Below, one piece after another: positions 8,145 through 17,000 of a stretch of 64,000 nt of DNA (within the stretch, counting starts at the first letter, position 1; each line of letters starts with the position of its first letter). Source of the DNA: Hyphococcus sp. (GTDB taxonomy: Bacteria > Pseudomonadota > Alphaproteobacteria > Caulobacterales > Parvularculaceae); assembly GCA_021604585.1 (NCBI GenBank), contig BQJG01000006.1, positions 1 to 64,000 on the forward strand, read 5' to 3'. Under the pieces are notes generated by a model. It was not told the origin of the DNA. It made no database searches and saw only the letters and a program-made list of their open reading frames with translations. The translations under genes and the position numbers were made by a program.

Positions 8145-9965
8145 CTACTCCGCTTCTACAATGCCGGTAAGCCACACGCCTTCGCGACGAGGATCGGCGC
8201 CGCCATCAAAGGAGCCGTCCGGAAGCCGTTTGAAAGTATGAACGCCGCTATTCAGGCCCGCGACAGTGATATCATGGCCGCGCGCGCGCAAGCCTTCAAT
8301 GATTTGCGAGTCAAAGCCGTCTTCTTCAACAATCGGCGCGCCGCGCGGATAAACTGCATTTGGAAAGTTGACCGCATCCTGGGCTGACATGTTCCAGTCG
8401 ATCATGGCGATCAGTGTTTTTGCCACATAACCAATGATCGCAGGGCCGCCCGGCGAGCCCGCCGCCGCCCAAACGTTGCCGTCGCCGTCAAACACTATCG
8501 CCGGCGTCATTGAACTGCGCGGACGTTTTCCCGGCGCGACTGCATTGGCAACCGGCTTTCCGTCGCGCACAGGGAGAAATGAAAAATCCGTGAGCTGGTT
8601 ATTCAGCACCATCCCCGCCGCCATCAAGTGACTGCCGAAAGCAAACTCAACCGTCGTCGTCATCGAGACGACATTGCCGTCACCATCAACAATCACGAAG
8701 TGACTCGTCGAAGGCGGCTCTGGCGATGCATCGGCGCCATAGCGCTTCCATTCGCCCGCGCCATCAGCAAGCGCATAGGCGGACGGATCGCCTGCTTCGA
8801 CGCTTGCGGCCGCCTGCGCCGGGTCAATGAGCGCAGCCCGGGCGTCAAGATAGGCCGGGTTCAGCAATCCGGAAATAACCGCTTCGGGCGAAAGACCATC
8901 CTCGTCGGCGAGCATCTCATTATCGGCGAGATACACATTACGGTCTGCGTATGCGAGCCGCGATGCTTCGAAAATGAGATGCAACGCCTCGATTGATCCC
9001 GCGCCAGCGCCAGACATGTCGAAATGTTCAAGAAGGGCGAGAATCTCTAGCAAGGTCACGCCGCCCGAGCTTGGCGGCGCCATGGAACAGATTTGAAAGG
9101 CGCGATAAGGCCCGCAGACCGGATCAATTTTCGCTGCGTGATACGTTTCAAGATCGGCGAGACTCATGCCGCCGGGGTTTGGCGCATTGTTCACGGCCTC
9201 GACAATCGCCTCGGCAATTTCACCCTTATAGAACGCATCCCCGCCGCCTTCGGCGACAGCGCGTAGCGTCTTCGCATAGGCGGGGTTTTTCAAAACATGC
9301 CCAACCGGCCAGGGTTGCCCGTCCACGTCGTAAAAATACGCCGCAGCAGCCGGAAGTTGTTTGAGGCGAGGAATGCGTTGCAATAGTCCGTTCAGACGCG
9401 GCGACACTTCAAAGCCGGTCTCGGCGAGATTGGCGGCTGTTTCAAAATCTTCCGCCCAGGGAAGATTACCATGCTCACGATGCGCCAGTTCAAGCATGCG
9501 CACGGCGCCCGGAACGCCCACAGACAGGCCGCCGACAACCGCGTCATAAAAATTCATCGGCTCGCCATCTGCCGTCAGAAATCTGTCCGGTGTCGCAGAG
9601 GCCGGCGCCGTTTCGCGGCCATTATAGGTCTCGAGCATATCTGCAGCCGCATTATAATGAATCATAAAGGCGCCGCCGCCGAGGCCGGACGATTGCGGCT
9701 CGACGAGGCCCAGCACTGTCTGTGTGGCGATGGCCGCATCCACCGCCGAACCACCCTTGCGCAGAATCTCCGCACCAGCCTCCGCCGCGTAAGGATTGGC
9801 CGCAGCAATGAACCAGTGTTGCGGAGCCTTCTCGCCCGCCTCGCCCTGCTTTGCGATTGGCCCTTGATCCGCAGCTGGCGCCGCATCGCGCCCGCAGGAA
9901 GCCGCCAGCCCCAGCGCAAGCGCAGCTGCAATTTTCCACAAGTGCCTATTCCTGTCTTTGCGCAT
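8145..9965 (-). CDS. ggt: gamma-glutamyltransferase, lipoprotein form
   Basis: A 606-aa N-terminal-nucleophile hydrolase of glutathione breakdown. The signal peptide ends in LAASC, a lipobox, so it is probably membrane-anchored. The substrate region NPYAAEAGAEILRKGGSAVDA is at about 58-78. The autocatalytic cleavage site and Thr nucleophile sit in STSHFVIVD (about residue 420), and the small subunit carries the AAGSPGGPAII motif. ATG at 9965 (MRKDRNRHL) gives a proper signal peptide; the ATG at 9992 adds 9 residues. It converges on the histidine kinase with a 2-nt gap. Confidence 0.93.
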   Translation of the reverse strand: MRKDRNRHLWKIAAALALGLAASCGRDAAPAADQGPIAKQGEAGEKAPQHWFIAAANPYAAEAGAEILRKGGSAVDAAIATQTVLGLVEPQSSGLGGGAFMIHYNAAADMLETYNGRETAPASATPDRFLTADGEPMNFYDAVVGGLSVGVPGAVRMLELAHREHGNLPWAEDFETAANLAETGFEVSPRLNGLLQRIPRLKQLPAAAAYFYDVDGQPWPVGHVLKNPAYAKTLRAVAEGGGDAFYKGEIAEAIVEAVNNAPNPGGMSLADLETYHAAKIDPVCGPYRAFQICSMAPPSSGGVTLLEILALLEHFDMSGAGAGSIEALHLIFEASRLAYADRNVYLADNEMLADEDGLSPEAVISGLLNPAYLDARAALIDPAQAAASVEAGDPSAYALADGAGEWKRYGADASPEPPSTSHFVIVDGDGNVVSMTTTVEFAFGSHLMAAGMVLNNQLTDFSFLPVRDGKPVANAVAPGKRPRSSMTPAIVFDGDGNVWAAAGSPGGPAIIGYVAKTLIAMIDWNMSAQDAVNFPNAVYPRGAPIVEEDGFDSQIIEGLRARGHDITVAGLNSGVHTFKRLPDGSFDGGADPRREGVWLTGIVEAE

Positions 9966-10171
9966 GGCAGACCCCTTCAATGAACGCGCCAATCAAGCCG
10001 TTCCCGGTCATACGCGAGGCCGCAGGCACTTTCGACCCCCTGTTCAGCGATGGCGGTCAAACGCCAGCATGATAATCCGCCCAAAACCGCTCAATACCCG
10101 TTTGGCAGCGCTTGCATTTGCACCTGTCTTGAGGTTAAACCCGCGCCTCGCGCCGCATTGCGGCACAATGC

Positions 10172-10248
10172 GCACCCGTAGCTCAGCTGGATAGAGCACC
10201 AGACTACGAATCTGGGGGTCAGGAGTTCGAATCTCTTCGGGTGCGCCA
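10172..10248 (+). tRNA. tRNA-Arg (anticodon ACG)
   Basis: A 77-nt cloverleaf with CCA encoded. The acceptor stem GCACCCG/CGGGTGC is perfect. D stem GCTC/GAGC, anticodon stem CCAGA/TCTGG with loop CTACGAA (anticodon ACG), T arm AGGAG-TTCGAAT-CTCTT. The last bases (10240-10248) are part of the recombination core of the adjacent accessory region, so the 3' end of this tRNA is the attachment site. The tRNA stays intact because the core supplies the acceptor strand. Confidence 0.97.
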
Positions 10249-11844
10249 TTCCCGTACCAAACTGCGAACCGGTCCCGAGGCCGCTGCGATATGCGCGGGC
10301 GGCGTTCCGGTAACTGCTTCCGCGAGGGCGTCCTTTGGTCCTGAAATCACGATTTCAGACTTGCCGACGACGATTTCAGAGACGAATGCGCGGACGTAAC
10401 GCTTTTTGAGGTCCGCCGGGGCGGCCTCTAAAAGCCGTTTCAGGTTGGCTGAGGCCACTTTCGCTTCTTCCATCGAAATTGGTTTCAGCGCGTCTTTGAT
10501 TTGGGCTTCCTGCGCCTCGATAAGACGGACGACTTCAGCCCGTTCGGCTTCGGCTTCCGAAAGCTTTTCCTTGAAGAGGTCGCTTTCCCCGGCGACGCCA
10601 TCCGCGAGGGCATCGAGCAAGTTACGAACGCGCTTGTTCGCCTGGGCAAGTTGGCCTCGTAACTGATTCAGCGTGTGATCCGCCTCGCTGCGCCCGCCTT
10701 CACGTCGCTTGGCGACTGCGGCGACAATGCCTTGCGTTCGCTGCGGCGTCAGAAGGCGCTTGGTCAGCGCTCCCAGAATAAGCTCATCAAGCTTTTCTTC
10801 GCGGATAGAGATGGATAGCTCGCCCTTACAATGGCCTTTAAGGTGCTTGCCTGAGCATTTGTAGTAGCGATAGGCGCCACCCTTGCCGGTGGTCATCATC
10901 AGCGGCTTGCCGCAGCCTTCGCAAAGGGCGAGCCCCGACAGCAGCACTTTACTATTGGCAAGCCGTGGCGGCGTTTTCGCAGGCCGCTTATCGCTCAACA
11001 GCACTTGTACGCGTTGAAACGTCGCTTCCGGAATGATGACGGGAACAGCAACCTTAATCCATTCCTCGCGCGGACGCATTTCGCCAGTCACCGAGTCTTT
11101 GCGGTTAAACCAAGCACAACCGGTGTAAGTCTCATTGGTCAGAATGGCGTAAACCCGACTCGTATAATACGCACCGCCGCGCGGGGTCTTATAGCCTCGC
11201 GCATTAAGCCAACCCGCAATGTTCTTGACCCCCAACGGGCCAGTCTCGCCATCGCCTTCCAGAAACAGTTTGAAAATCAATTTGATGGTCTCGGAGGACT
11301 GAGGATCAATAGCGAGCTTCTTCTTGATTTTATCGCCGCGCTTTTCAGCAGCGATAGTCTTGTAACCGAGAGGCGCCACGGCCCCATTCCAGAATCCCTG
11401 CCGGGCGTTTTCCTCCATGCCGCGCTTGACGTGCTTTGCATCTTCCTTGCTACGCATTTCGTCCATAAGAGCGATTACGCGCCGCGTTAACTCCCCGCCT
11501 GGGCCATCGCCCATTTCCTGGGTAATTGAAATGACGCTAATGCTGCGCTTTTCCAAACGGCGGCGATAAAGCTCAAAATGAACTTCATCGCGAAAGAAAC
11601 GAGAGAAGCTATGAACAAGAATAATATCGAAAGGCTTTTGCTTCTGAGAGGCCGCTTCAATCATCGCCTGAAACTGCGGGCGGCGGTCATCGCGGGCGCT
11701 GGCGCCGCGCTCCACATATTCCCCAACAATTTCGAACTCTCGCGCCTCAGCGTATTTGCGAGCGCGCGCAATCTGATCGGGAATGGAGATGTTTTGTTCA
11801 GCCTGTCTCGCTGTTGAGACACGGGCGTAGATAACGCAACGCAT
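10219..11844 (-). CDS. large serine recombinase 1 (unit A integrase)
   Basis: A 541-aa large serine recombinase. The resolvase-type catalytic domain is at about 1-150 (nucleophile Ser10 in YARVSTARQ; SFSRFFRD). The Recombinase domain is at about 165-290 (LNARGYKTPRGG), a zinc ribbon follows at about 305-345 (CEGC ... YYKC ... HC), and a coiled coil lies at about 385-455. ATG at 11844 has AGGGA upstream. The gene ends inside tRNA-Arg: after EWRT the last residues RRDSNS are antisense tRNA T-arm. It probably catalysed integration here. The native C-terminus is likely different (see core 2). Confidence 0.93.
   Translation of the reverse strand: MRCVIYARVSTARQAEQNISIPDQIARARKYAEAREFEIVGEYVERGASARDDRRPQFQAMIEAASQKQKPFDIILVHSFSRFFRDEVHFELYRRRLEKRSISVISITQEMGDGPGGELTRRVIALMDEMRSKEDAKHVKRGMEENARQGFWNGAVAPLGYKTIAAEKRGDKIKKKLAIDPQSSETIKLIFKLFLEGDGETGPLGVKNIAGWLNARGYKTPRGGAYYTSRVYAILTNETYTGCAWFNRKDSVTGEMRPREEWIKVAVPVIIPEATFQRVQVLLSDKRPAKTPPRLANSKVLLSGLALCEGCGKPLMMTTGKGGAYRYYKCSGKHLKGHCKGELSISIREEKLDELILGALTKRLLTPQRTQGIVAAVAKRREGGRSEADHTLNQLRGQLAQANKRVRNLLDALADGVAGESDLFKEKLSEAEAERAEVVRLIEAQEAQIKDALKPISMEEAKVASANLKRLLEAAPADLKKRYVRAFVSEIVVGKSEIVISGPKDALAEAVTGTPPAHIAAASGPVRSLVREWRTRRDSNS
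10240..10249 (+). repeat. att core 1 (tRNA-Arg / unit A junction)
   Basis: GGTGCGCCAT at the tRNA 3' end. Read on the minus strand it supplies the W-R-T codons near the end of the first recombinase. The bases to its left belong to the tRNA; those to its right match the right side of core 4. Confidence 0.85.
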
Positions 11845-11858
11845 AAGATCCCTACCGC

Positions 11859-12056
11859 CTAGCCGCCCTCGGAGGGCTTCTCATCATCATTAGCGGCTAA
11901 ATCCGCCAAGTTCGAGATTAGCCGGTCGAAAAGCTCGACTTCAACTATGGAAATAGGCGGATTTTCAGGAAAATTCATCGATACGCTTCGTTCGCCCGGC
12001 GAATTATCATTGGCGGCGTAAAGCGCGCGCTTTCTCGAATCGTGACTGACTGACAT
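11859..12056 (-). CDS. small recombinase-linked protein A, unknown function
   Basis: A 65-aa acidic protein ending 14 nt before the first recombinase start, so probably co-transcribed with it. It resembles the 68-aa product just upstream of the second recombinase: both share SRKR near the start, the word ANDN, a hydrophobic stretch with E-L, N-[LI]-A-[DE]-L and a second A-A-N-D. No known domain is recognised. Position suggests an accessory or directionality factor; this is inference only. Confidence 0.6.
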   Translation of the reverse strand: MSVSHDSRKRALYAANDNSPGERSVSMNFPENPPISIVEVELFDRLISNLADLAANDDEKPSEGG

Positions 12057-12194
12057 GACGCAACTGTTCCGGTAGGCGTTGTAGGTTAGAAGTACCCGCC
12101 TAAGCTAAGAGGTTACGCCTGCCTGCCGAAGGAAAAACGCTGTCATAAATGAGCACTCAAAAAGCGGCCCGTTCTTGTGAGCGTACAGAGCAAC

Positions 12195-12884
12195 TTATTT
12201 TTCAGGAATTTTCTTATCTTTATTCCGGGCGGTAATTTCCGCCCGCATTGCATTAATTATTTTATTGTCTGGCATAGGCTCAATTTCATTTATTAGTTTT
12301 TGTACAAATGAAAATGCGGACGTCAATCCTTCACTGCCATGATAATCGACCGTAAATTTCCTGTCTAAAAAATCCTCCCAAAATTCCGCAGCACGGCGCA
12401 CAAGCGCCTGAACAGGGTAGTCCGGTTTTCTGCCCGGTAATGGCGCCAGGTGATCTATATTTTTATCAACGCCTTTTTCTAATATTCGCAATAAACGCAT
12501 TAATTCCAGAAAATAGGGCTTTCCCCGCGTTTTTTCGAATTCGGTAATTTCGGGAAATTCCGTTTGCGGCGGCGCTTCTCCTAAATGGAGCGCGCCGTAA
12601 TACATATCTGACGCTAAATCCTGAGTTTCGTGCTTTTTCAGGACAGCGCGGAATTTGGCTATCGCCTTATTCACCTCAATATATTTAGACCGCACCTCTT
12701 TGGAATAAGCCTCATGTCCTTCGGCGGCCTGATAGGCGATATATCCGCTGCGGATATAATTTATTTCCTCGATGATTTCGGGATTATTGCCGTCAAAATC
12801 AAATTGCTTGCCTAATTCAATAATAAATAACGGGGAATAATCCCTGTCATCCGCGTGATTCCTGGGGTTTTCGGCGTTTTTCAT
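12195..12884 (-). CDS. unknown protein in defence unit A
   Basis: A 229-aa charged, soluble protein from ATG at 12884, preceded by GGAAA. No recognised domain and no signal peptide or membrane segment. Predicted mostly helical, with many Lys/Glu/Asp residues and AT-rich codon use. It starts 52 nt downstream of the TetR-like regulator stop and probably belongs to the same operon, transcribed away from the defence genes. Confidence 0.65.
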   Translation of the reverse strand: MKNAENPRNHADDRDYSPLFIIELGKQFDFDGNNPEIIEEINYIRSGYIAYQAAEGHEAYSKEVRSKYIEVNKAIAKFRAVLKKHETQDLASDMYYGALHLGEAPPQTEFPEITEFEKTRGKPYFLELMRLLRILEKGVDKNIDHLAPLPGRKPDYPVQALVRRAAEFWEDFLDRKFTVDYHGSEGLTSAFSFVQKLINEIEPMPDNKIINAMRAEITARNKDKKIPEK

Positions 12885-12936
12885 AAGCAATTTCCATTGG
12901 GCTTAATGAACCAAATAAAAGCAATAAAGCCGCCAA

Positions 12937-13740
12937 TCAGATCAATTTCACATTCCGACGCTTACTTGATTTAGCCTCCGGCGCCGATTCTCGGCGTTTA
13001 TCACGCGGAGAGTGAGCAATCCGCTCAGGGTCGATCGCTAGTTCTTTATCCTGAGTTTTATTGTGCGCCGATTTTGTGGAATTAAAGACGGTGCCTTTGG
13101 GTAATTTCGACTTATCCGAAATTCGCGCCTCGACTTGCCGGGATAAGACCGCATTCATACGCGCATTATTGAATTGCAGCGGCCCGTAATTTTGTTGAAT
13201 AGCGTCGAAAATAACGGCAAATACTATTTGCAAAGCTTCTTCAATACGATTTCTGGCGTCGCGGTCCTTAATATAGGGCTTTAGAATTTCGTATATGATT
13301 TCATTGGCGGCGGCGCGATATTCTGTAATGGGCGTCAACGCCTCAGGATGCGTTGGCGCCAGCTTTAAGGCCAAGCGAATAACGCCAGCCGTTTTTTCGC
13401 CGGATAATTCCTCAACGAGAAATTCGGTGATTTCATCAATAATCAATTTTCGGCTTGATTTTTTACGCGCAATTTCCGGCAGATTATTTTCAAGGTTACT
13501 TATTCTCGTGCGTAATGCATTCCTAATAAGAAAAATCAAATAAGCATTCTTATCCGGGAACCGCTCGTAAAACGCGCCAACGGAGCATTCCGCAGCCTTG
13601 GCGATCCGGGCGATAGAGACCGCATCGCAATCGCTTTCCGCTAGGAAATGTAGACCGGCCCGATAGAGGGCATGCGTCCTGCTATCGTTTAGCCCCCGCG
13701 AAGCCACCTTGGGTCTAACTGATTTTCGGCGTTTCGACAT
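12937..13740 (-). CDS. TetR/AcrR-family transcriptional regulator
   Basis: A 267-aa protein from ATG 13740 (MSKRRKSV). The N-terminal TetR HTH reads SIARIAKAAECSVGAFYERFPDKNAYLIFLI (about residues 43-75, here in two parts: SIARIAKAAECSVGAFYERF, then PDKNAYL). A ligand/dimer domain follows, then an unusually basic C-terminal tail (about 225-267) not typical of the family. A longer start at 13818 would place a perfect palindrome (13762-13773) inside the gene, so the shorter one is preferred. It is divergent from the 1977-aa helicase gene and may control it. Confidence 0.75.
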   Translation of the reverse strand: MSKRRKSVRPKVASRGLNDSRTHALYRAGLHFLAESDCDAVSIARIAKAAECSVGAFYERFPDKNAYLIFLIRNALRTRISNLENNLPEIARKKSSRKLIIDEITEFLVEELSGEKTAGVIRLALKLAPTHPEALTPITEYRAAANEIIYEILKPYIKDRDARNRIEEALQIVFAVIFDAIQQNYGPLQFNNARMNAVLSRQVEARISDKSKLPKGTVFNSTKSAHNKTQDKELAIDPERIAHSPRDKRRESAPEAKSSKRRNVKLI

Positions 13741-13761
13741 TTGACAGCGATAGTAGTAGAA

Positions 13762-13773
13762 TCCGAATTCGGA
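13762..13773. promoter_or_regulatory. palindrome upstream of TetR-like gene, candidate operator
   Basis: TCCGAATTCGGA is a perfect 12-bp palindrome 22 nt upstream of the TetR-type start. A second dyad, TTGAA-TTTT-TTCAA, lies at 13965-13978 on the side of the divergent defence gene. TetR proteins usually bind such palindromes in their own divergent promoter region. Binding is inferred from position only. Confidence 0.4.
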
Positions 13774-14025
13774 ATCTATAGTACACTGGCCTACTTCGAT
13801 TACCCTGTTGCTGTTCATCTATGGCTCAGACCTAAGGGTGCCTGTGGAAAATCGTAACGTTAGGTTGCAATACTAGATGGGGTAAAAAGTATTCAGAAAA
13901 GCGCGCCTAATCTGGTTAAGTATCAGCCTTCAGGTTTATTACAATCATACGCTTCTCTAATAGGTTGAATTTTTTCAAGTATTGCGATCCATTGAGCTTC
14001 GCAACGGCACTCCATGGGGACGGGA

Positions 14026-17000
14026 ATGAGCGAATCGAATGAAGGCACAATTGCTATCGAAGGCTCACTAGCCTCGCGGATCACCTTCGCTACTCAACAG
14101 AATGACATTCCGCTTATTTCCGATTTGCTTGTGCGCAACAGCACGGAAGAGGAAATCGAGAATGTTATTCTATCACTCCGGTGTGATCCCCAAGTTGTAG
14201 GCGCCCGCGAGTGGAAGATTGATCGACTCAGTCCCCAATCAGAAATTCGAATCAAAGATCGCCAAGTCCCACTATCTGGCGCACAACTCAGTGAATTATC
14301 TGAGCGAGTAAATGCGAGCCTAAATCTATCTCTCAAAACTGGAGATCGATTACTAACTGAAACCCAATATCCCCTAACAGCATTGGCCCGCAATGAGTGG
14401 GGCGGCGCCGCTTACATGCCTGAGTTACTAGCGGCGTTCATAATGCCTAATGACCCGGCAATAAGCACAATTCTCAAAAGCGCCGGAGAATCGCTTCGCT
14501 CAGCCGGTGAGCAGCCCTACATTGACGGATACCAATCACGCCAGCGCAGCAGAGTCTGGCAAATCACATCAGCAATCTGGAGTGCTATTTCGTCTCGACG
14601 ATTAGTTTACGCCGAACCACCAGCAAGCTTTGAGAACCAAGGACAGAAGGTCAGAACGCCTAGTGAGATACTCGAAACGGGGCTCGCCACCTGTCTAGAT
14701 TCCGCATTGCTTTTTGCGGCTGCTTTTGAGCAAGCAGGGCTAAATCCAATAATCGCCCTCACAAAAGGGCATGCCCTTTGCGGTGTATGGCTTCAGCCTC
14801 AACTACTACCTGCATTGACTACTGATGATCCGGGAGAACTGCGAAAGTATGAATCGCTGAAAGAACTTATACTTTTTGAAACAACCATGGTTGTTAGCGA
14901 GCCACCAACACCATTCTCCAAAGCTATTCAAGCAGGTTTGCACCAAATTAGCGAAAGCCTAGAGGATCAATTCGTTTATGCGCTGGACGTAAAACGAGCG
15001 CGGAACAGGCAAATCACTCCGCTAGCCTCCAGGTTGCAAAACAAAGACGCCACGACCTCTGACGGATTCGATTCCACTGCCTCAAGCATTCAAGGGCTCG
15101 AAATTGCCCCAGCGCTTCCAAGTTTCGATTTAGGCCTATCAGACGCGCCTCCGCCAGATACGCCCGAAACAAGACTGGATGCCTGGAAAAGAAAGCTACT
15201 AGACCTCACTAAACGGAACCGGCTCTTAAACCTTAAACCGTCCAAAACCGCCATTCGCTTGCATTGCCCTAATCCAGGGTTGCTCGAAGACAAACTAGCT
15301 GACGGGCTACGAATTAAAGTCGTGCCGGAAATGAAGTTGACCGGCCAAGATAATGATCGTGACGCCGAACTATTTCATGGCCGCACTGGCGACAATCTTA
15401 AAGAAAAATTCGCGCTGGAAGCGCTGGATCAGAATGAAGTTGTCGCCAAGCTCGATGCAAGCGAGCTCGATTCTGGGCTTATACAATTATACCGCAAAGC
15501 AAAATCCGACCTTGAGGAAGGCGGAGCAAACACGCTTTTTCTCGCTGTTGGAATGCTACGCTGGAAGCAAAGCCCTCAAGAAGAACGAACTTATAGAGCC
15601 CCCCTATTGCTGAAACCGGTGACGCTCGAGCGAAAAAGCGCTGCTTCAAAAGTCTACTTGGTAGAACATGATGACGAGCCGGTCTTTAATCTCACTTTGT
15701 TGGAATTTTTGCGGCAGGATTTCGAACTAAGAATACCCGAACTTGAGGGGGAACTTCCGGTAGACGATTCCGGCGTCGATGTTCCTTTAATTCTAAATCT
15801 CGTTCGAAGGGCCGTGCGCGACGTACCCGGTTTTGAAGTTGTTGAGGAAGTCGTGCTCAGCACTTTCTCATTCGCAAAATATCTAATGTGGAAAGATTTA
15901 GCGCATAGAACAGACGAACTTAAAGAAAGCAATTTCGTAAAGCATTTAATAGAAGCGCCTCGCGACCCTTACATGCATTCTGCGGACTTTATTCGCCCCG
16001 ATGAAATCGACGAAAAAATCCACCCTCAAGATTTATTCATGCCATTGCCGGCCGATAGTTCGCAGATAGTTGCCGTCCATGCATCCACGACAGGCGGCGA
16101 TTTTGTATTGGAGGGACCGCCAGGAACTGGAAAGTCTCAGACTATTGCGAACATTATCGCGCACAATCTTGGACTAGGCAGAAAAGTACTTTTTGTATCC
16201 GAAAAGATGGCTGCGTTAAATGTGGTCTATGACCGCCTTAAAAACGCTGGACTTGGCGATTTCTGCCTAGAGCTACATTCAAATAAAGCAAATAAAAAAG
16301 AAGTCATTCAACATCTGAGCCAATCTTGGAGAAGCCGGAGAGAATGGGAGCAAGTCAATTGGGAGCAGGATGCCACGAAGCTTAAAAGCCTTCGGGATGA
16401 TTTAAATGGTTTCATCGCCGCGTTGCACGACCCTACCCCAACGGGAATAAGCCCGAGAAAGGCAATAGGAAGGGTCTCTTATTGGGGTGATATCCATTCA
16501 TTTCGCCTGGACTGGTCCGGCGATATTGCGACAAGCCCTGCAAAAGACAAATCTGAGCGTTTGAAACTGGAAGAAGTTGCTAGGACAGTTGGCACCTGTT
16601 TTAGCGAAATTGAGCCAGATGACCTCGAGATTTTCGGTGATATCGAGCGATCTGAATGGTCAAACGCCTGGCAAGCAGAGCTAATTGATAAAGCCGCAAA
16701 ACTATCAACCGCCATAAAAAGCTTATTGGCCGCCGCCCAAAATTTTCAAGAGCTAAGCGGCTTATCATTTCAAGGCGGGAGCATCAGGCACTATCAAGCC
16801 CTGAGACGCCTGGCTAAATGCACATCTGTTGCATGCTCTAGCAATCTCGCATTCGCCTTTGAACCCAATGTAAAGGCAAATTGCGAAAATTTGGCCGAAG
16901 CAATTGCAACACTCAAAAACTACAACGACGAAAAAGCGAGGTTGAGCACACCTTTTTCCGATGAATCGATTCCGTCTTTGCCCGTCAAAGAGTGGCAACA

